Source of the DNA: Cucumis sativus
Lineage: Eukaryota; Streptophyta; Magnoliopsida; Cucurbitales; Cucurbitaceae
Assembly: GCF_000004075.3 (NCBI RefSeq)
Contig: NC_026658.2
Location: 2,046,001-2,110,000 of the forward strand
DNA: 64,000 nt
Direction of reading: 5' to 3'
Shown piece after piece: positions 1-11,559 of the stretch. Position 1 is the first letter of the stretch. The number at the start of each line of letters is the position of its first letter. The position numbers were made by a program, and so were the translations under genes. The notes under the pieces are model-generated. The model had not been told where the DNA came from and did not search any database. It was given only the letters and a program-made list of their open reading frames with translations.

Positions 1-1949
1 ACATTTATAAAAGACCATAGTATAAACTTATGTTAATGTCTACCAATGCATCTATAATATAATCTAAAATTTTACTTAGTTAATTATGTTATATATAAAT
101 AATAATAATCACTAAATAATGCCCTATAGCACCACACAAAAATATTTTCATATGTTTGGTAAACTTGGTGTTCATGGGCCAGGCTAGGCCAGGCCGGTCT
201 TTTCGATAATGATGCATGTTTTGATAATGGAAAATAAGAACAACTTGTTTTTCCTCATTCTTCTAGTTCTTCTTAGTCTTCTAATTCTTCTGAGTCTTCT
301 AGTTCTTCTCTTCAGACTCTACGACTTCACATAATTTTGATCAAAATCAAGATGCTTCGAGTATAGATTATCATGAGATGCGGCTGCACCTTTTATTCAT
401 GTAATTGGATAAATAATGTAGGGTTGGAGCAACCAGATCATCAATTTATTATTATTGAAAACAGTGATTGGATAAATAATGTTTGTTTTTTTTGTGTAAT
501 TATGAAACAACCCAAATGGGCAATAAACAATCTTCTAATAATTCTATTTTTTTCATTTTTCATTTTTATTTTAAAAATGGCTAGTATTTATATCCAATCG
601 TAACCACGAAACTAAACTAGAAATGTTATCGAAACTATTTCGTATATATTTAGGGTTAATATTTCAAATTTTAAAAATTAGAAATATTAAAATAGAAATA
701 TGATTTTTCTTTTTTTTTTTCAATTTATTTTTAAAATAATGGTGTTACTCAATTTAATTGTGTTGTTTTGTGATCACCAACCATTATTTTGTATTATGAA
801 AAATAATTTGGAAATAGAGACTTTATTCAATTTATTTTTAAAATAATGGTGTTACTCGATTTAATTGTGTTGTTTTGTGATCACCAACCATTATTTTGTA
901 TTATGAAAAATAATTTGGAAATAGAGACTTTAGTGAGAAAGTTGAATCTCTCAAAGACTTTCGTGTATTGAAAAACATTTTAAAATTACCACAAAAACTA
1001 ATTAATGTTTAATATTTGTTGATAGTTTAGATTTCACCTAAATTTTATTATATTTTAATTAATCATGTAGATTATTTTTGGTACGGATTGATGTACTTAT
1101 TTTATCATGTGTAGCTATGAAATCTACTAAAATGCTTGGTTGTATTGATTTTAATATGCACAACTTAAAATGCTATTACATGACTTTATTGTAATAAGCA
1201 TGTTATGGAGATGTTTGAATATATATATATATCGAATTGGTTTTGGAAATGCAATAGGTTTATAAATAAGTATTAATAACTTATCCTCTCACGTTTGTTA
1301 TAATTAGTATTTATTCCTTTGATTTGAAAAAGGGTAAGCTCAATATTTTGGAATCAAGCAGATCGAAATGCAAACAAGACGAACACTAACATATTAGGTT
1401 GAACACTTCGATTCTCTTCTCATTTTCAAAGCATTTAGCAAACCACAGTTACACCTTGGAACAAAAGTAAACATGTACTCATTACACTTCAAAAACGTCT
1501 ATTTCACCCATCAATCTGGATTCTCATTCCCCAATCATTATCACTAAACTTAACAAGAACATTAAAAATAATAATAATAGTAATAATAACCAAATTTTGC
1601 ACAGCCTAATTAGTTAGTCTCATGAACAGATTGGTAGAGCCTTTGGTTCAAATGTTTAACATAAGTCACTTGAGAAACGCTTAATAAGTTTTTTCCTTCC
1701 AAAATTGCTCAAAGAAAAAGTAATTTTCTTAAAAAACGTTGTAGCAAAGGCATCATCCAAAAACCACATGGGAGTATTTGGAACATTTCAAAACAATAAT
1801 ATTGAATAAATTGCAAATAGATTACAACATCCAACTCTAGGAAGCTCGCCATCATATAAAAGTAAAAACTCTAGTTTTATCTCTTCCCAATTACACAATG
1901 CATTACAAAAAGATGCGGCGAAGAGAATAGACCTTAGAACGCGTCAAAA
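1..1949. other. AT-rich intergenic region
   Basis: No supportable gene is seen on either strand; open frames are short and low in complexity. The stretch holds an imperfect CT-rich tract near 245-315 and the 107-bp tandem duplication listed separately. The last few hundred bases (about 1400-1949) are probably 3' UTR and flank of the minus-strand eIF3h gene. Confidence 0.6.
721..934. repeat. 107-bp tandem duplication (2 copies)
   Basis: The block starting at 721 recurs at 828 with a period of 107 bp. The copies are nearly identical; I see one substitution (A to G within the ACTCAATTT/ACTCGATTT segment). The near-identity suggests a recent duplication. No coding capacity is seen. Confidence 0.85.
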
Positions 1950-4732
1950 TTAGTTGTCGTGAAGAGCCTTCATCAAATGAAGTCTGTTGAAACTCTGTCC
2001 AGCAACCCTGAAATATTTCATTGCACACAAAGTTATTATTCAACTCTTCCGAAATTGAGAAAACACGTTAGCTTCTACAAGATATCACAAGGAGTGGAAA
2101 ATTATTTTTGGAGAATAAGATCAGTAGGCAGCAGCGCTGTACCCATTAATTTGATTGCAGTAGTTTGCTATTTGATTTGTTATGAGATAGCTATCCAAAC
2201 GTGATGGCTCGGGGAGTGGTTTAAAGATGGGGTTTGTAGGATCCTCCTCAGGGAGAGGCTCTTCACCTGCAGCCTTCCTCGTCATGTTTTCGGCTCTACA
2301 AAACAGATACCAGATATGGATGAACTTGGACGATAAGCAAATGTATCTTACAACAAGATTCCGCATTGTGATTGTAAGGAATTACAATGCCAGCCAAATG
2401 TAACCAAAACATTCATGTGAAAAACCAAGAAAGAATTACCTTCTCTTTTGAAGCCATGATTGTTGCTGAGCTTGCTGACGGGTCAGGCTCCGATAGTAAA
2501 ATTGGAACTGAACAAAAAAGATTCATTTATAGTGTGCCACAACAAATCATAAAACAGAAATTAAAGAAAGGATGAATCATAATATGCACATAAAGACTTC
2601 AACAGAAGACACGAACCTTCTGTTGCTCGACTGACAAATCATCCATACATTCAATCAGAAATTCCACATTCCTCTCCATAAATGGATTGGTTGAAAGTTG
2701 CAAGCGGTCATAATCACACTGCAACAGTGATAATCCAATCAATAAAAAAAAACGGAATGATAAAATTTAGATCACCTATGTTGATGACAGCACCCACAAG
2801 TTACGTTTTACCTGGGTGACAGGAGAGTCAGATTCAAGCTCCGTCATAAAGGCACTAATGAGGGCAGAATTTGAAACTTTGATCTGAACGAAACAAGAAA
2901 CAAGAAACGTGGCAGTGATTATGTTATATTGTCTGCTTAAAAAATCTCAAAACCTATAATGACTTTCAACCAATCATTAGAGTATAGTCCAAAGGAGGAA
3001 ATAGGGTCCAAGGAGCTTACAGGTATTTCCTCAAAAATATCCACCCACGATAAGTTCTTCTCCCTCAATCTGTTGCATAGTGACAAAAGTTTCCAATAAA
3101 TAACTTGACTTAAAAGAATAATAGCAATAAGCTTACATACTTCTCTCCAGTAAAGCTGTTGGTGCGGTAAAGTTCCATAAAAGAATCTGAAAGTTTCAAT
3201 GCTTTAAGAGCTAAGACGCCTTGATTAGACCTTGATGGGTCATAAATTATGCAGACGCACCGCCTAATATTTTCCTGCAAGTTTATGTTAACTGTCAATA
3301 AAAATGCCCTAAAATATAAATGCAAATAAGAAAAGCTTCTAATGATGAAGATATAACACATAAAGATCTTTAAAAGTTTTGAGGGCCCAACTTCTGAGTT
3401 CGAGAATGGAAACAGATTTTTATTGATTATCAAATAATAGAAAAAGTCATTACAAGAATTCTATGAAGAAAAATATAAAAGTAGAGAATGACTAAACCAA
3501 TACCTGATAATTCATAAACGTCTCAATCAGCTCTACAGTCTGATATGAACCTAAGAAGGTTGACTGGTACCTGAATATGATTAATCAAAATGTCAACCAA
3601 TCCAAATGAATAATGAGAAGAAATTAGTTTCAGCCTATTTATCAATAATGCCAATCAAGTAAGCAGAAGAGCTCACCAAGATGACATTGTCAGTTAATAA
3701 TTAACTTCCATTGTGGAGCACAAAAAACAGTACACTTCTTTTACATTCATGAACCCAACCAAAAGAAAAGCCAAATGAAGTATCAAGTCTACATTTAAAT
3801 ACCTCAAATTCGCAAAAGTATGTCTTTATCCAAACCAAATTAACCAAGGCTAACCAAAGTGCCGGGGTAAAGTTTTACATCCTTATATTACCCAATTAAT
3901 AATGCCAAGTTTTCCATAAATATGCACTATCATAAAACTAAGCTTACCATCCAACAGTGTTGTTGTCAACATTGACTTCTCTCAAGCATCTCATCATTTC
4001 AAGCTGGTAATTAGCACCATCGGCTTCAATCTCCTCATCCTCCTCCCGAGTCTAACAGATTCATGTTAATTAATTAAAAAGAAATTAAACTAGAAAAAAA
4101 AAACTGAACCATTAAACAACATAAAAAAAAAAATAAGCCGCCTCATCATACCGGGAAGGGAAAGCAATTAGTGACTTCAAGAACACTACCAACATCTAGC
4201 CCAAGAAGTTGACCGGTCACAAGAGCTGGTGAAAACTCCTTACAATGCTTGATTATCTTCAATATAACCTATAGGAGAAGATACAAAATGTTTTAACCTA
4301 AATACAGACACGATAGGAATGATGCAGAACATATACAACAACAATTATAAATCCAAACTGGAAGTCTCACTAATTATCAATTTTCAAATATAAGTACGAC
4401 CGGGCGTGAAAACTTCTCAACGTAACCACTAAAAGAACAACGAACAGAAAAAGAATCTCAAATGACCTTCCGAATCGAACGAGACGCAAAATAAGAAAAG
4501 GGATAAGAGAAATTTACCAATCCTTCAATCTGAACAACACGAAGAGGGGAAGCAACCTCTTCCGTAGCAGCAACCTGCAGAAAAGATCTAGCCATCGCTG
4601 CAGCAGCAACAAAAACGAATTCATCAACAGCGAAGCGAAAAGACGTCAGAATCAAACTCGCAAATCAAAATTCAAAATGGACAAACGAAGAGGTAGAGAA
4701 AAATGAAAGAGGTTGTACGTACAGTTTGCCAT
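1950..4732 (-). CDS. TIF3H1: Eukaryotic translation initiation factor 3 subunit H
   Basis: This is a subunit of the cytosolic eIF3 complex. In plants eIF3h is known to support reinitiation on mRNAs carrying upstream ORFs. Twelve coding exons, all with GT-AG junctions: 4723-4732, 4518-4597, 4152-4268, 3948-4051, 3504-3570, 3141-3274, 3021-3069, 2812-2883, 2617-2718, 2440-2507, 2143-2295 and 1950-2007. They join in frame to 337 residues, the length I recall for the Arabidopsis protein. The N-terminus reads MANSMARSFLQ, with codon 4 split by intron 1. An MPN-type domain follows ([35 protein letters not shown]), then the [11 protein letters not shown] and [16 protein letters not shown] segments, then a Gln/Arg-rich helix ([14 protein letters not shown]), the [15 protein letters not shown] motif and the conserved end MKALHDN. 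If intron 11 were retained, translation would stop almost at once, giving 325 residues. Identity is very secure. Confidence 0.95.
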
Positions 4733-4898
4733 GATTAAGGATTCGATGGAAGGAAGAAGTGAATTGAATCGCAGAAGCAGCTACGTACGTGGGTGTTTGG
4801 GAGGAGCAAAAGTGAAGGAGAGTTTTGTTTGAATAAACCCTACCCGCGGCGGCACTGTCCGGTGATGGGAAAGAGGAGCAACGATACGTCTCCGATTA

Positions 4899-4928
4899 TG
4901 GGCCGAAGTATATCAAATAATCGGCCCA
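4899..4928. promoter_or_regulatory. Inverted pair of TGGGCC (site II) elements upstream of eIF3h
   Basis: TGGGCCGA at 4899-4906 and its exact reverse complement TCGGCCCA at 4921-4928 form an 8-bp inverted repeat with a 14-bp spacer. They lie about 170-200 bp upstream of the eIF3h start codon. TGGGCC/T site II elements are typical TCP-bound motifs in promoters of plant translation and growth genes, so a role in eIF3h transcription is the natural inference. Confidence 0.6.
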
Positions 4929-5352
4929 AATAAAAATAAAAACAAAAATATCAGCTTTAGAGCTTCTATTTTTAAAAAAAAGGTAAATTCACACAATAAT
5001 TAAACATATAACAACTATATTCCAAATATTGATTTACAAGTTATAAGATAGTTTTTGTTAGAGTTATAAAATGACTATCAATTAATACTATAATCTCTAA
5101 ATATTTTTATTTGTAATCTCGATAACAAGCTGGGAAGTCATAATTTGTAGTCCCCTAAAAATTAATTTTTTGTTAATTTATTCGACATCCAAATATTTTA
5201 GGGTTGGATAATAAAAATCAAAATCAAGGATATTATAACTTATCCGTAAGTCCTAAGAGCTGATTTAATTTAATTTAATAGTCATACAAGTTGGAATGAA
5301 ATTTGGGGTCATTTTTGTAATTTGACCAAAAATTAAGGGAAGAAAAGGGTTC

Positions 5353-5700
5353 TATAAAATGAGATTCATAGGGGAAAAAAACCCTAACAAGGTTCTCTGG
5401 GAAAAAAAATCATTGGCTGCTGGGAGCTTTGGGGGATCGGAATTCGATCCTCCGATCGTTAATTCCTTGCAGATTATGAGAATCTGACAATGAAAAAAGA
5501 CATCTCAGAAAGCCAGTTCCTCATTTCTCCCATGGGTTCTTGGCTCGCTATGATGTCTACATTTTCTACTCGTTTGAGCTCCACCATCCTCCTCTCTGCC
5601 TCCAAATCTTCTTTTTTTTTGTCTCTTGATTTAGGGTTTATGGAACCTAGATGCTGTACTTACTGTTTTGTTTTCGTCGTTTTTTGATTCAGATTCCGAG
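5353..5700 (+). other. TATA plus telo-box leader without an ORF
   Basis: TATAAA lies at 5353-5358 and AAACCCTAA (telo-box) at 5379-5387. A GC-richer, CT-rich stretch to about 5700 follows. The arrangement resembles the promoter and leader of a plant housekeeping or snoRNA gene, but no convincing ORF, splice pattern or snoRNA box set is visible. It may be a promoter fragment, a non-coding transcript, or the 5' end of the decayed resistance gene that begins about 300 bp downstream. Confidence 0.3.
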
Positions 5701-6002
5701 TTTTCAACGAAATTTGGTTTATTTTTCGTGTTTTTTGTTTTAAATGGTAGACTTCTCACTTCTTGTTCAAGTTACTTTTATATGTTCATGTTGACATAGA
5801 CGAATTATCAACGTCCTAATAATAATTGAAATAACCCAAATGCGAAAAAAATATAAAAACTTTGCCTCTGGGTTATTTCTTCTCAATATGAATATAATTG
5901 AGTGATATAGTATCAATTAATTGAAATTAAATACCATGGTAATTATCGTTAAATAAAAATAATAAAATAAACATCTCTTCCAAGCTATGTTTCTTTGTCT
6001 GG

Positions 6003-6730
6003 TGTGCAAGAAGTTCTGAAGAAGGTACTCAAAGTTGCTTGAAAAATTGGTGTGGCTTTGGGCTTCGAGAAGTAGCTCTCCAAGTTGACAAAATGGTTAC
6101 TCAAATCTGAAGCCATTTAAAGAGATATCAACACTAAGAAATTGCACCATGATCTGTGAGAATGTGGGTGGAGGATCTTCAACATCTTGTTTACGATGAT
6201 CTGTTGGATGAGCTTGTTTATGAAGATCTTCGACGCAAAGTGGGAACAGAGAAAATAAAGAAAAAGGTTCACAGTTTCTTTCATCTTCCCATAATAATCC
6301 ATTTTTGGTTTGTAGAAATATGACCTAAAGAATGAAGGACACTACTGAAACTATGTGTAAACGTTACCATGAGTCAAGTCCTTTAGGCTTGATTGCTATG
6401 GTTAGGGAGGAATGCATTGAAACACATGGGAATGTTGATATAATTAAGCAGATTCGAGAGACAACATCAAATCTTAATTTTGATGAAGTTATGATAGGAA
6501 GAGAAGTGGAAGTTTCAAACATAGTGAAGTTGGTGATTGAATTTAGCAAAGAACATCAAATATCCATCATACCCATTGTGGGTATGCGTGGGTTGGGGAA
6601 TACAACTTTGGCCTTCAATCATGAGCCGGTTAAAGGTCATTTTGATGAAACTATATGGCTATGTGTGTGGCTGAACATGAAAACACCTCGCAATCTTGTT
6701 ACTTGAATAAGAAGCATTGTGGCGAATTTG
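6003..6730 (+). pseudogene. CC-NBS (CNL) disease-resistance gene remnant
   Basis: This is the broken 5' part of a nucleotide-binding resistance gene of the CNL class. Conceptual reading in shifting frames gives an Rx-N coiled coil (near 6016-6270: QEVLKKVLKVA, then MWVEDLQHLVYDD and LLDELVYEDLRRK). A linker with SSPLGLIAM follows, then an IGREVEV segment and a P-loop region at about 6570-6620 reading GMRGLGNTTLA, in which the canonical invariant lysine of GKTT is Asn. ETIWLCVW (RNBS-A like) comes next, then a stop at 6704-6706. Several internal stops and frame changes are present. The ARC, kinase-2 and LRR regions are missing, and the sequence passes directly into a gypsy gag remnant. It is almost certainly non-functional as an immune receptor. 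Confidence 0.85.
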
Positions 6731-6734
6731 CGAG

Positions 6735-7110
6735 GAAATCTAGTGGTGATACTTTTAACTTTTGAAGTGATAGTAAGAGTCCAAGAAATGGGATACAAGC
6801 TGAAATTGATTTGCCATACTTTGATGAATGATACATGAAAAAATTATTTGATTTGATTAAAAAAAAAGTAAAAGATATATTTGATTGGATGGATATTCAT
6901 GAAAAGAGACAAATTAAGTTGTTAAAATACAAATTAAAAAGGTGGGACAACAACATGGTGGGATCAATTGTCATAAAAAAAAGGAGGAAAATTGGCAAGA
7001 AGGGAATAAAAGATTGAGAAAAAAGAAAATGAGGAAGATGTTTGAAGCAAAGAGTCTTGTTTAACAATTATGAATAAATATTGGATTAACCATATCAACA
7101 TTCCAATCAA
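6735..7110 (+). mobile_element. Degenerate Ty3/gypsy gag fragment
   Basis: Conceptual translation in more than one frame shows hallmarks of the retrotransposon gag domain: DLPYFDE near 6809, KDIFDWMDIHEKRQ near 6871-6912, then after a frameshift GGTTTWWDQL near 6940-6970, followed by a Lys/Arg-rich helix. Stops and at least one frameshift show that it is dead. No LTR, protease, reverse transcriptase or integrase is seen nearby. It directly follows the CNL remnant, so element insertion or recombination may have removed the rest of that gene. Confidence 0.6.
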
Positions 7111-7560
7111 TAAACTCAAACTATTAATATAATTAACCATTTGTATAATTAAAAACTCATTAACCCATAAGCTTCTTTTGGGAGTTGTCTCATCCGGCAA
7201 ACTTGTTGGGCAACTAATATAAACTTATACTATCAGTCTGATCTTTCGTGAAATTTTTTTGAAGAGCATAGTTTAACAATTGACATGACCATTTTTTGTA
7301 AGTCAATGATTGGACCCATTGCCGAAATTGTTGTAGTGAAAGAAACGTTTCTCCCAAGTAATTTGCATATAGAGAATTGGTATCACTTATGAGAGTAGCG
7401 TAGGCCTGCAATTTGCATATACATAATTCCATAAAATCCAAAACTTCCTTTGAAGAGCACCAATTACCTCAGATTCTCTCTTCCATTTTCCATTCCTCGA
7501 TTCCTGATTGCCTTCAACCCTCACTTCCCACTCACAACTACCTCACTATTCAGTGCTCCA

Positions 7561-10057
7561 ATGGCGGTTGCCTCCGCCACTCCCCCTTTTTCCCCTCCAT
7601 TTCTCTCCTCCCCTCGCCATCGCCATCGCCGTCCTGATGCAATTTCCTTCCGACCCTTTTCAATTTCGACCCCCAATTGCCTTCAGCAACTTCCCCTTTC
7701 TCTCAATTCCTTCCACATTTTCCGACGTCCTCGATTGGTCGCCGAGGCTTCTATTGGAGACAGGGAGAGTGGTGGGTCGACCTCTGTCTCCGACGACGAG
7801 GGCTTTGTCGGCGAGGACGCTGCTGCTTTTGATCTTTCCGAGCAGAAATTGACTTCGTGGGTTTATTTCACTGTGATTTTGGGGGTTGTTCTGTTCGTGT
7901 TGAATGTTGTTTGGATTGATAACTCTGCTGGGGGTGTTGGGAAGGCCTTTCTGGATGCTGTTTCTGGAATTTCGGATAGTCATGAGGTTCACTTTTTTTG
8001 TGTTACTTCGTTTTGTTTAATTTGATTCACATTTGGAGATGAAGCCTGTATAGAAATAGTTCCATTGCCATAGAAGCAGTGTTCATAGTAATTCTGCTGT
8101 TTTATAGTTTATATATAGTGTTTCTCTCAGATGGTTTGTACGTGTTGGGTTCGTTGCTAAGACTTTTAGAAAGTTCAATTTTGTCCTTAATTTTAGTAAA
8201 CTTCTAATGAATATGTAGAAGTTCTAAAATTGTATTCATTTGTAGCATTTTTGGGCTGTCTTGTGATATAGGAATATTTCCAATTCAGTTAGTAAAATAT
8301 GTACATAACTCACAGATTTTGATAGAAAAATCAATCTTGATACATAAAGGATTGTATTGAAACTACGATCTTATTTGAACGAGATCTGTTTTGTAGGTTG
8401 TATATCTCTGTCCTTGAGTTCTAAAGGATTGTATTGAAACTGATTAAGGTCTTGTATGTCTGCTGTATATGAATGATTGGGGTGGATGAACATGGCATAA
8501 GGATTATATTGCTCATGGTTTAATGTTGAATTTTGGAAACTCACTTGATTATTTGATTATGAATCTAAGTCTTGAAACTTTCTTCCGTAGGTTGTGATGT
8601 TGCTCCTCATATTCATTTTTGCCATTGTCCATAGTGGTTTGGCCAGTCTCCGAGATCAGGGCGAGAAGCTTGTCGGGGAACGAGCTTTTCGGGTTTTGTT
8701 TGCTGGAGTTTCTCTGCCATTGGCTGTTAGCACTGTGGTAGGTACCTTACCGCTTCTTTTCCCTTGAACTTGATGCAGTAAATGCAATGTTCTTGAAGTT
8801 ACCTCAGTACCTTTTATTCATTCAAGTTTTCCGAATGCACACGCATATTGACTTGTTTACACTAAGGAATTATATTCAGGTGTATTTCATTAACCATCGA
8901 TACGATGGAGTACAGTTATGGCAGCTCCAAAGTGTTCCCCTACTGCATCAACTTGTGTGGCTTAGCTCGTTTGTCTCCTTCATCTTTCTCTATCCTTCAA
9001 CTTTTAATCTGCTGGAGGTTGCAGCAGTTGATAAACCAAAAATGCACCTTTGGGAAACAGGCATCATTAGAATAACTAGACATCCACAGGTTTGTTCGTG
9101 TTTCATTATCTTCAATGTTCATTTCATTTCATTATAATATCCGGGTTCTATTGTTGAGTAGTACTTGGGTGCAGTCTAGGTTGCACCATGTCCATGAGAT
9201 GACTGTCAATTAAAAATGAAAAAAAATAGAACATAAGACAATCGTTTTTAAAAAGTAAATTTGCTACATGGCAGCTTGTGATTTGCACTTGGGTGGGTTG
9301 CACAAGATAGTTGCATCCTAGGATGCTCCCAACTATTTTTCTTTATTAGTGCTAGTTTGCTGGCTTCGACTTGAATTCATCGATGAACTTGAGTTTTAAT
9401 TTTGTGTACCACTTGAAATACACGTCTCATAGACAAATTTCTTATGTCAAGTGTCCTCAAATAGTAGGGTTGAACAATAAATTAGCCAAATGAAAGCTTA
9501 GAAACCATAATATAGGATTTAAAACCAAACTGTATATTGCATTAGACGAGTTTTTTCAGAAGTCACATTTGGTCTTCTAGAATAACACGAGAGAAGATGA
9601 AATCCAATTTCGTCCCTCTCTGTTTCCTGATAAAATGTTGATACTTCATGAGGGGAGGTTAAAAAAGACCACCAACCATGAAAAGTCAAACTGACCTGGC
9701 AAATCTTGGTTTTCTTTTAAGATGGTTGGACAGGTGATATGGTGTCTTGCTCATACAATCTGGATTGGGAACTCTGTTGCAGTAGCAGCTTCCATTGGTT
9801 TGATAGGACATCATCTGTTTGGCGTATGGAACGGAGACAGGAGGCTAGCCAAGCGATATGGGGCAGATTTTGAAGCCGTGAAAAGCCGAACAAGCATCAT
9901 CCCATTCGCTGCCATTGTGGATGGTCGTCAAAAGTTGCCCGACGATTACTACAAGGAGTTCCTTCGCTTGCCATATCTATCAATCACTGCACTAACAATA
10001 GGAGCTTACCTTGCTCACCCTCTTATGCAAGCTGCTAGTTTCAGGCTTCATTGGTAA
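7561..10057 (+). CDS. Z-ISO: 15-cis-zeta-carotene isomerase, chloroplastic
   Basis: Z-ISO isomerises the central 15-cis bond of 9,15,9'-tri-cis-zeta-carotene in plastids, between phytoene desaturase and zeta-carotene desaturase in carotenoid synthesis. Exons 7561-7986, 8591-8737, 8880-9089 and 9722-10057 join in frame to 372 residues. The N-terminal ~60 residues are rich in Ser, Pro and Arg, as expected for a transit peptide. The NnrU-type membrane core follows, with hydrophobic segments near residues 100-120, 143-162 and 175-195 and more beyond. Conserved His-containing motifs are IVHSG (H156), ITRHPQ (H259) and GHHLFG (H291/H292); some of these His are candidate haem ligands. The C-terminus ends ASFRLHW. 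ATG 7561 is chosen because it is the first in-frame ATG and sits in a strong context (CCAATGGCG). The frame is open upstream to 7450 but has no ATG. Confidence 0.95.
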
Positions 10058-10929
10058 CTCCATTTCTATGCAGCTAACTCTCCTGTTGTATCATAAATAC
10101 TCAAATGTATTTCATTTGTTGTATAAACCAAAGCATAGAGCATACAGAAATGTGAGGCTATAGTCATAGCCTTTTTTATTACAAAGTTATGAAATAAAAA
10201 TCATTCAACCTTATAAAACTATAAAAATGCCCTTCAAGAAAAATTATTCGTTGGGCCTTAAAATATGCTTAACTCGAATAACAACTGGATGTAACAAACG
10301 GTTGGATGTAGATTAAATAATTTCTTTGTTCTTATTAACTAAAGGATATACATATAACAATCTATATCCATTGGTGAAAATTTGTCAATTACATTCTAAT
10401 GGCTTCAACCAATAATCTCAATCCTTTTTCTAATACACTCACCAATCACTTTTTCTGTATATATATGTATATATGTATAGTTTTCTTTAAGAAAAACTAA
10501 TCTAAACAAGAATAGTGGGATCAAAAGTAACAGTGTTGAAATTTGAATTTCAATGGCGGAAATTGATGGATAGCTAAATAATTATTTAGCTATATATATA
10601 TATATTTGTTAATTTTGCTATATTTAAAAACAATCCATTAAAATTAGATAAAATCACTATTGATTTGTACAAGTATATTACAAATATGAATTTCATCAAT
10701 ATTTTCATAAAATTAAAACTATCAATATTTGAGCAATAAATATTTTAATTTGTTTGAACAACATAAAATATTGTTTAAACACTAAATATTTACTTGATAA
10801 TTTAAACCTTAAGCACGATCAATCAAACTTCTAACTTGGAGTTTGGTTTAAAATAAGAAATAAAAGAGGAGAGGAAATGGAAGGACGAGGAGAGGGTCCG
10901 TAATTTCTCTTAAACTGACACTGAACACA
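10058..10929. other. Z-ISO 3' flank and AT-rich spacer
   Basis: The first ~150 bp are probably the Z-ISO 3' UTR. The remainder is AT-rich non-coding sequence with a perfect 22-bp palindrome (listed separately) and an AT microsatellite near 10590-10606. The end runs into the CT-rich leader of the FAR1-domain gene. Confidence 0.5.
10571..10592. repeat. Perfect 22-bp palindrome
   Basis: TAGCTAAATAATTATTTAGC followed by TA reads the same on both strands with no spacer. It is AT-rich and flanked by (TA)n. It may be a chance hairpin or the relic of an excised element. Confidence 0.7.
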
Positions 10930-11062
10930 ACCACTCATTCCCTCTCACCTTTTCCCTTCTTCTCGCCGGCGATCTTCTTCCCCATCAACCTCCGGCCTCC
11001 ACGCCCGCAAAGCTTCAAGATTCCCTCACCCGTTTCTCCATCATGCACTTTCTGTTCTAGGG

Positions 11063-11552
11063 TTCCTTTCCTTTCCTTTCCTTTCCTTTCCCCTCTTCTC
11101 TGTTTCCTGGTGAGTGACTTCACTGATTCTCCTCTCATTGTTTTGTTTGTTTCTCTCCACAATGCCTTGCTTTCTGCCAACGTTAAATGGTCCCCATGTT
11201 CGTAACGCTCTTTTAGAAGTACGTTTTCGGGTCTAATTCGTTATCAGGTCTCGCTTTACTATGCCCAATTTTGCGGAATGGAATGTTATCCAATTTTGTC
11301 TCTTTTTTAATTTTATTCTCATTTCTCTTGGGCAATGTGCGTCTGTTGTGGGATGGGAAATGTTGATAAAACCTTCTCCCGGTAGTTTTATGTCTTGGAA
11401 TTTCAATCTTTTCTTCATTTCTTGTAACTTTTGATGGGTTGTTGAGATAGAACATTGAGGCATTTGATATTTGCGGATCTGCTCTGTATAATTCACTCAT
11501 ATAGTTCGTTTACTCTTTCCTGCTGTTTCCATTGACTTGTATACTTTTGTAG
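11063..11552 (+). promoter_or_regulatory. CT-rich 5' leader and 5' UTR intron of the FAR1-domain gene
   Basis: The leader holds a (CTTTC)5-type pentanucleotide repeat near 11064-11091. A candidate 5' UTR intron runs 11110-11552, with GTGAGT at its start and TTTTGTAG at its end. The second exon begins seven bases before the ATG at 11560. Leader introns and pyrimidine-rich leaders are common in plant regulatory genes. Confidence 0.6.
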
Positions 11553-11559
11553 GTGATTA

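Noticed and set aside
7450-7560. In-frame N-terminal extension of Z-ISO
   Set aside because: The frame is open upstream but begins with TTG; the first in-frame ATG is at 7561 in a strong context.
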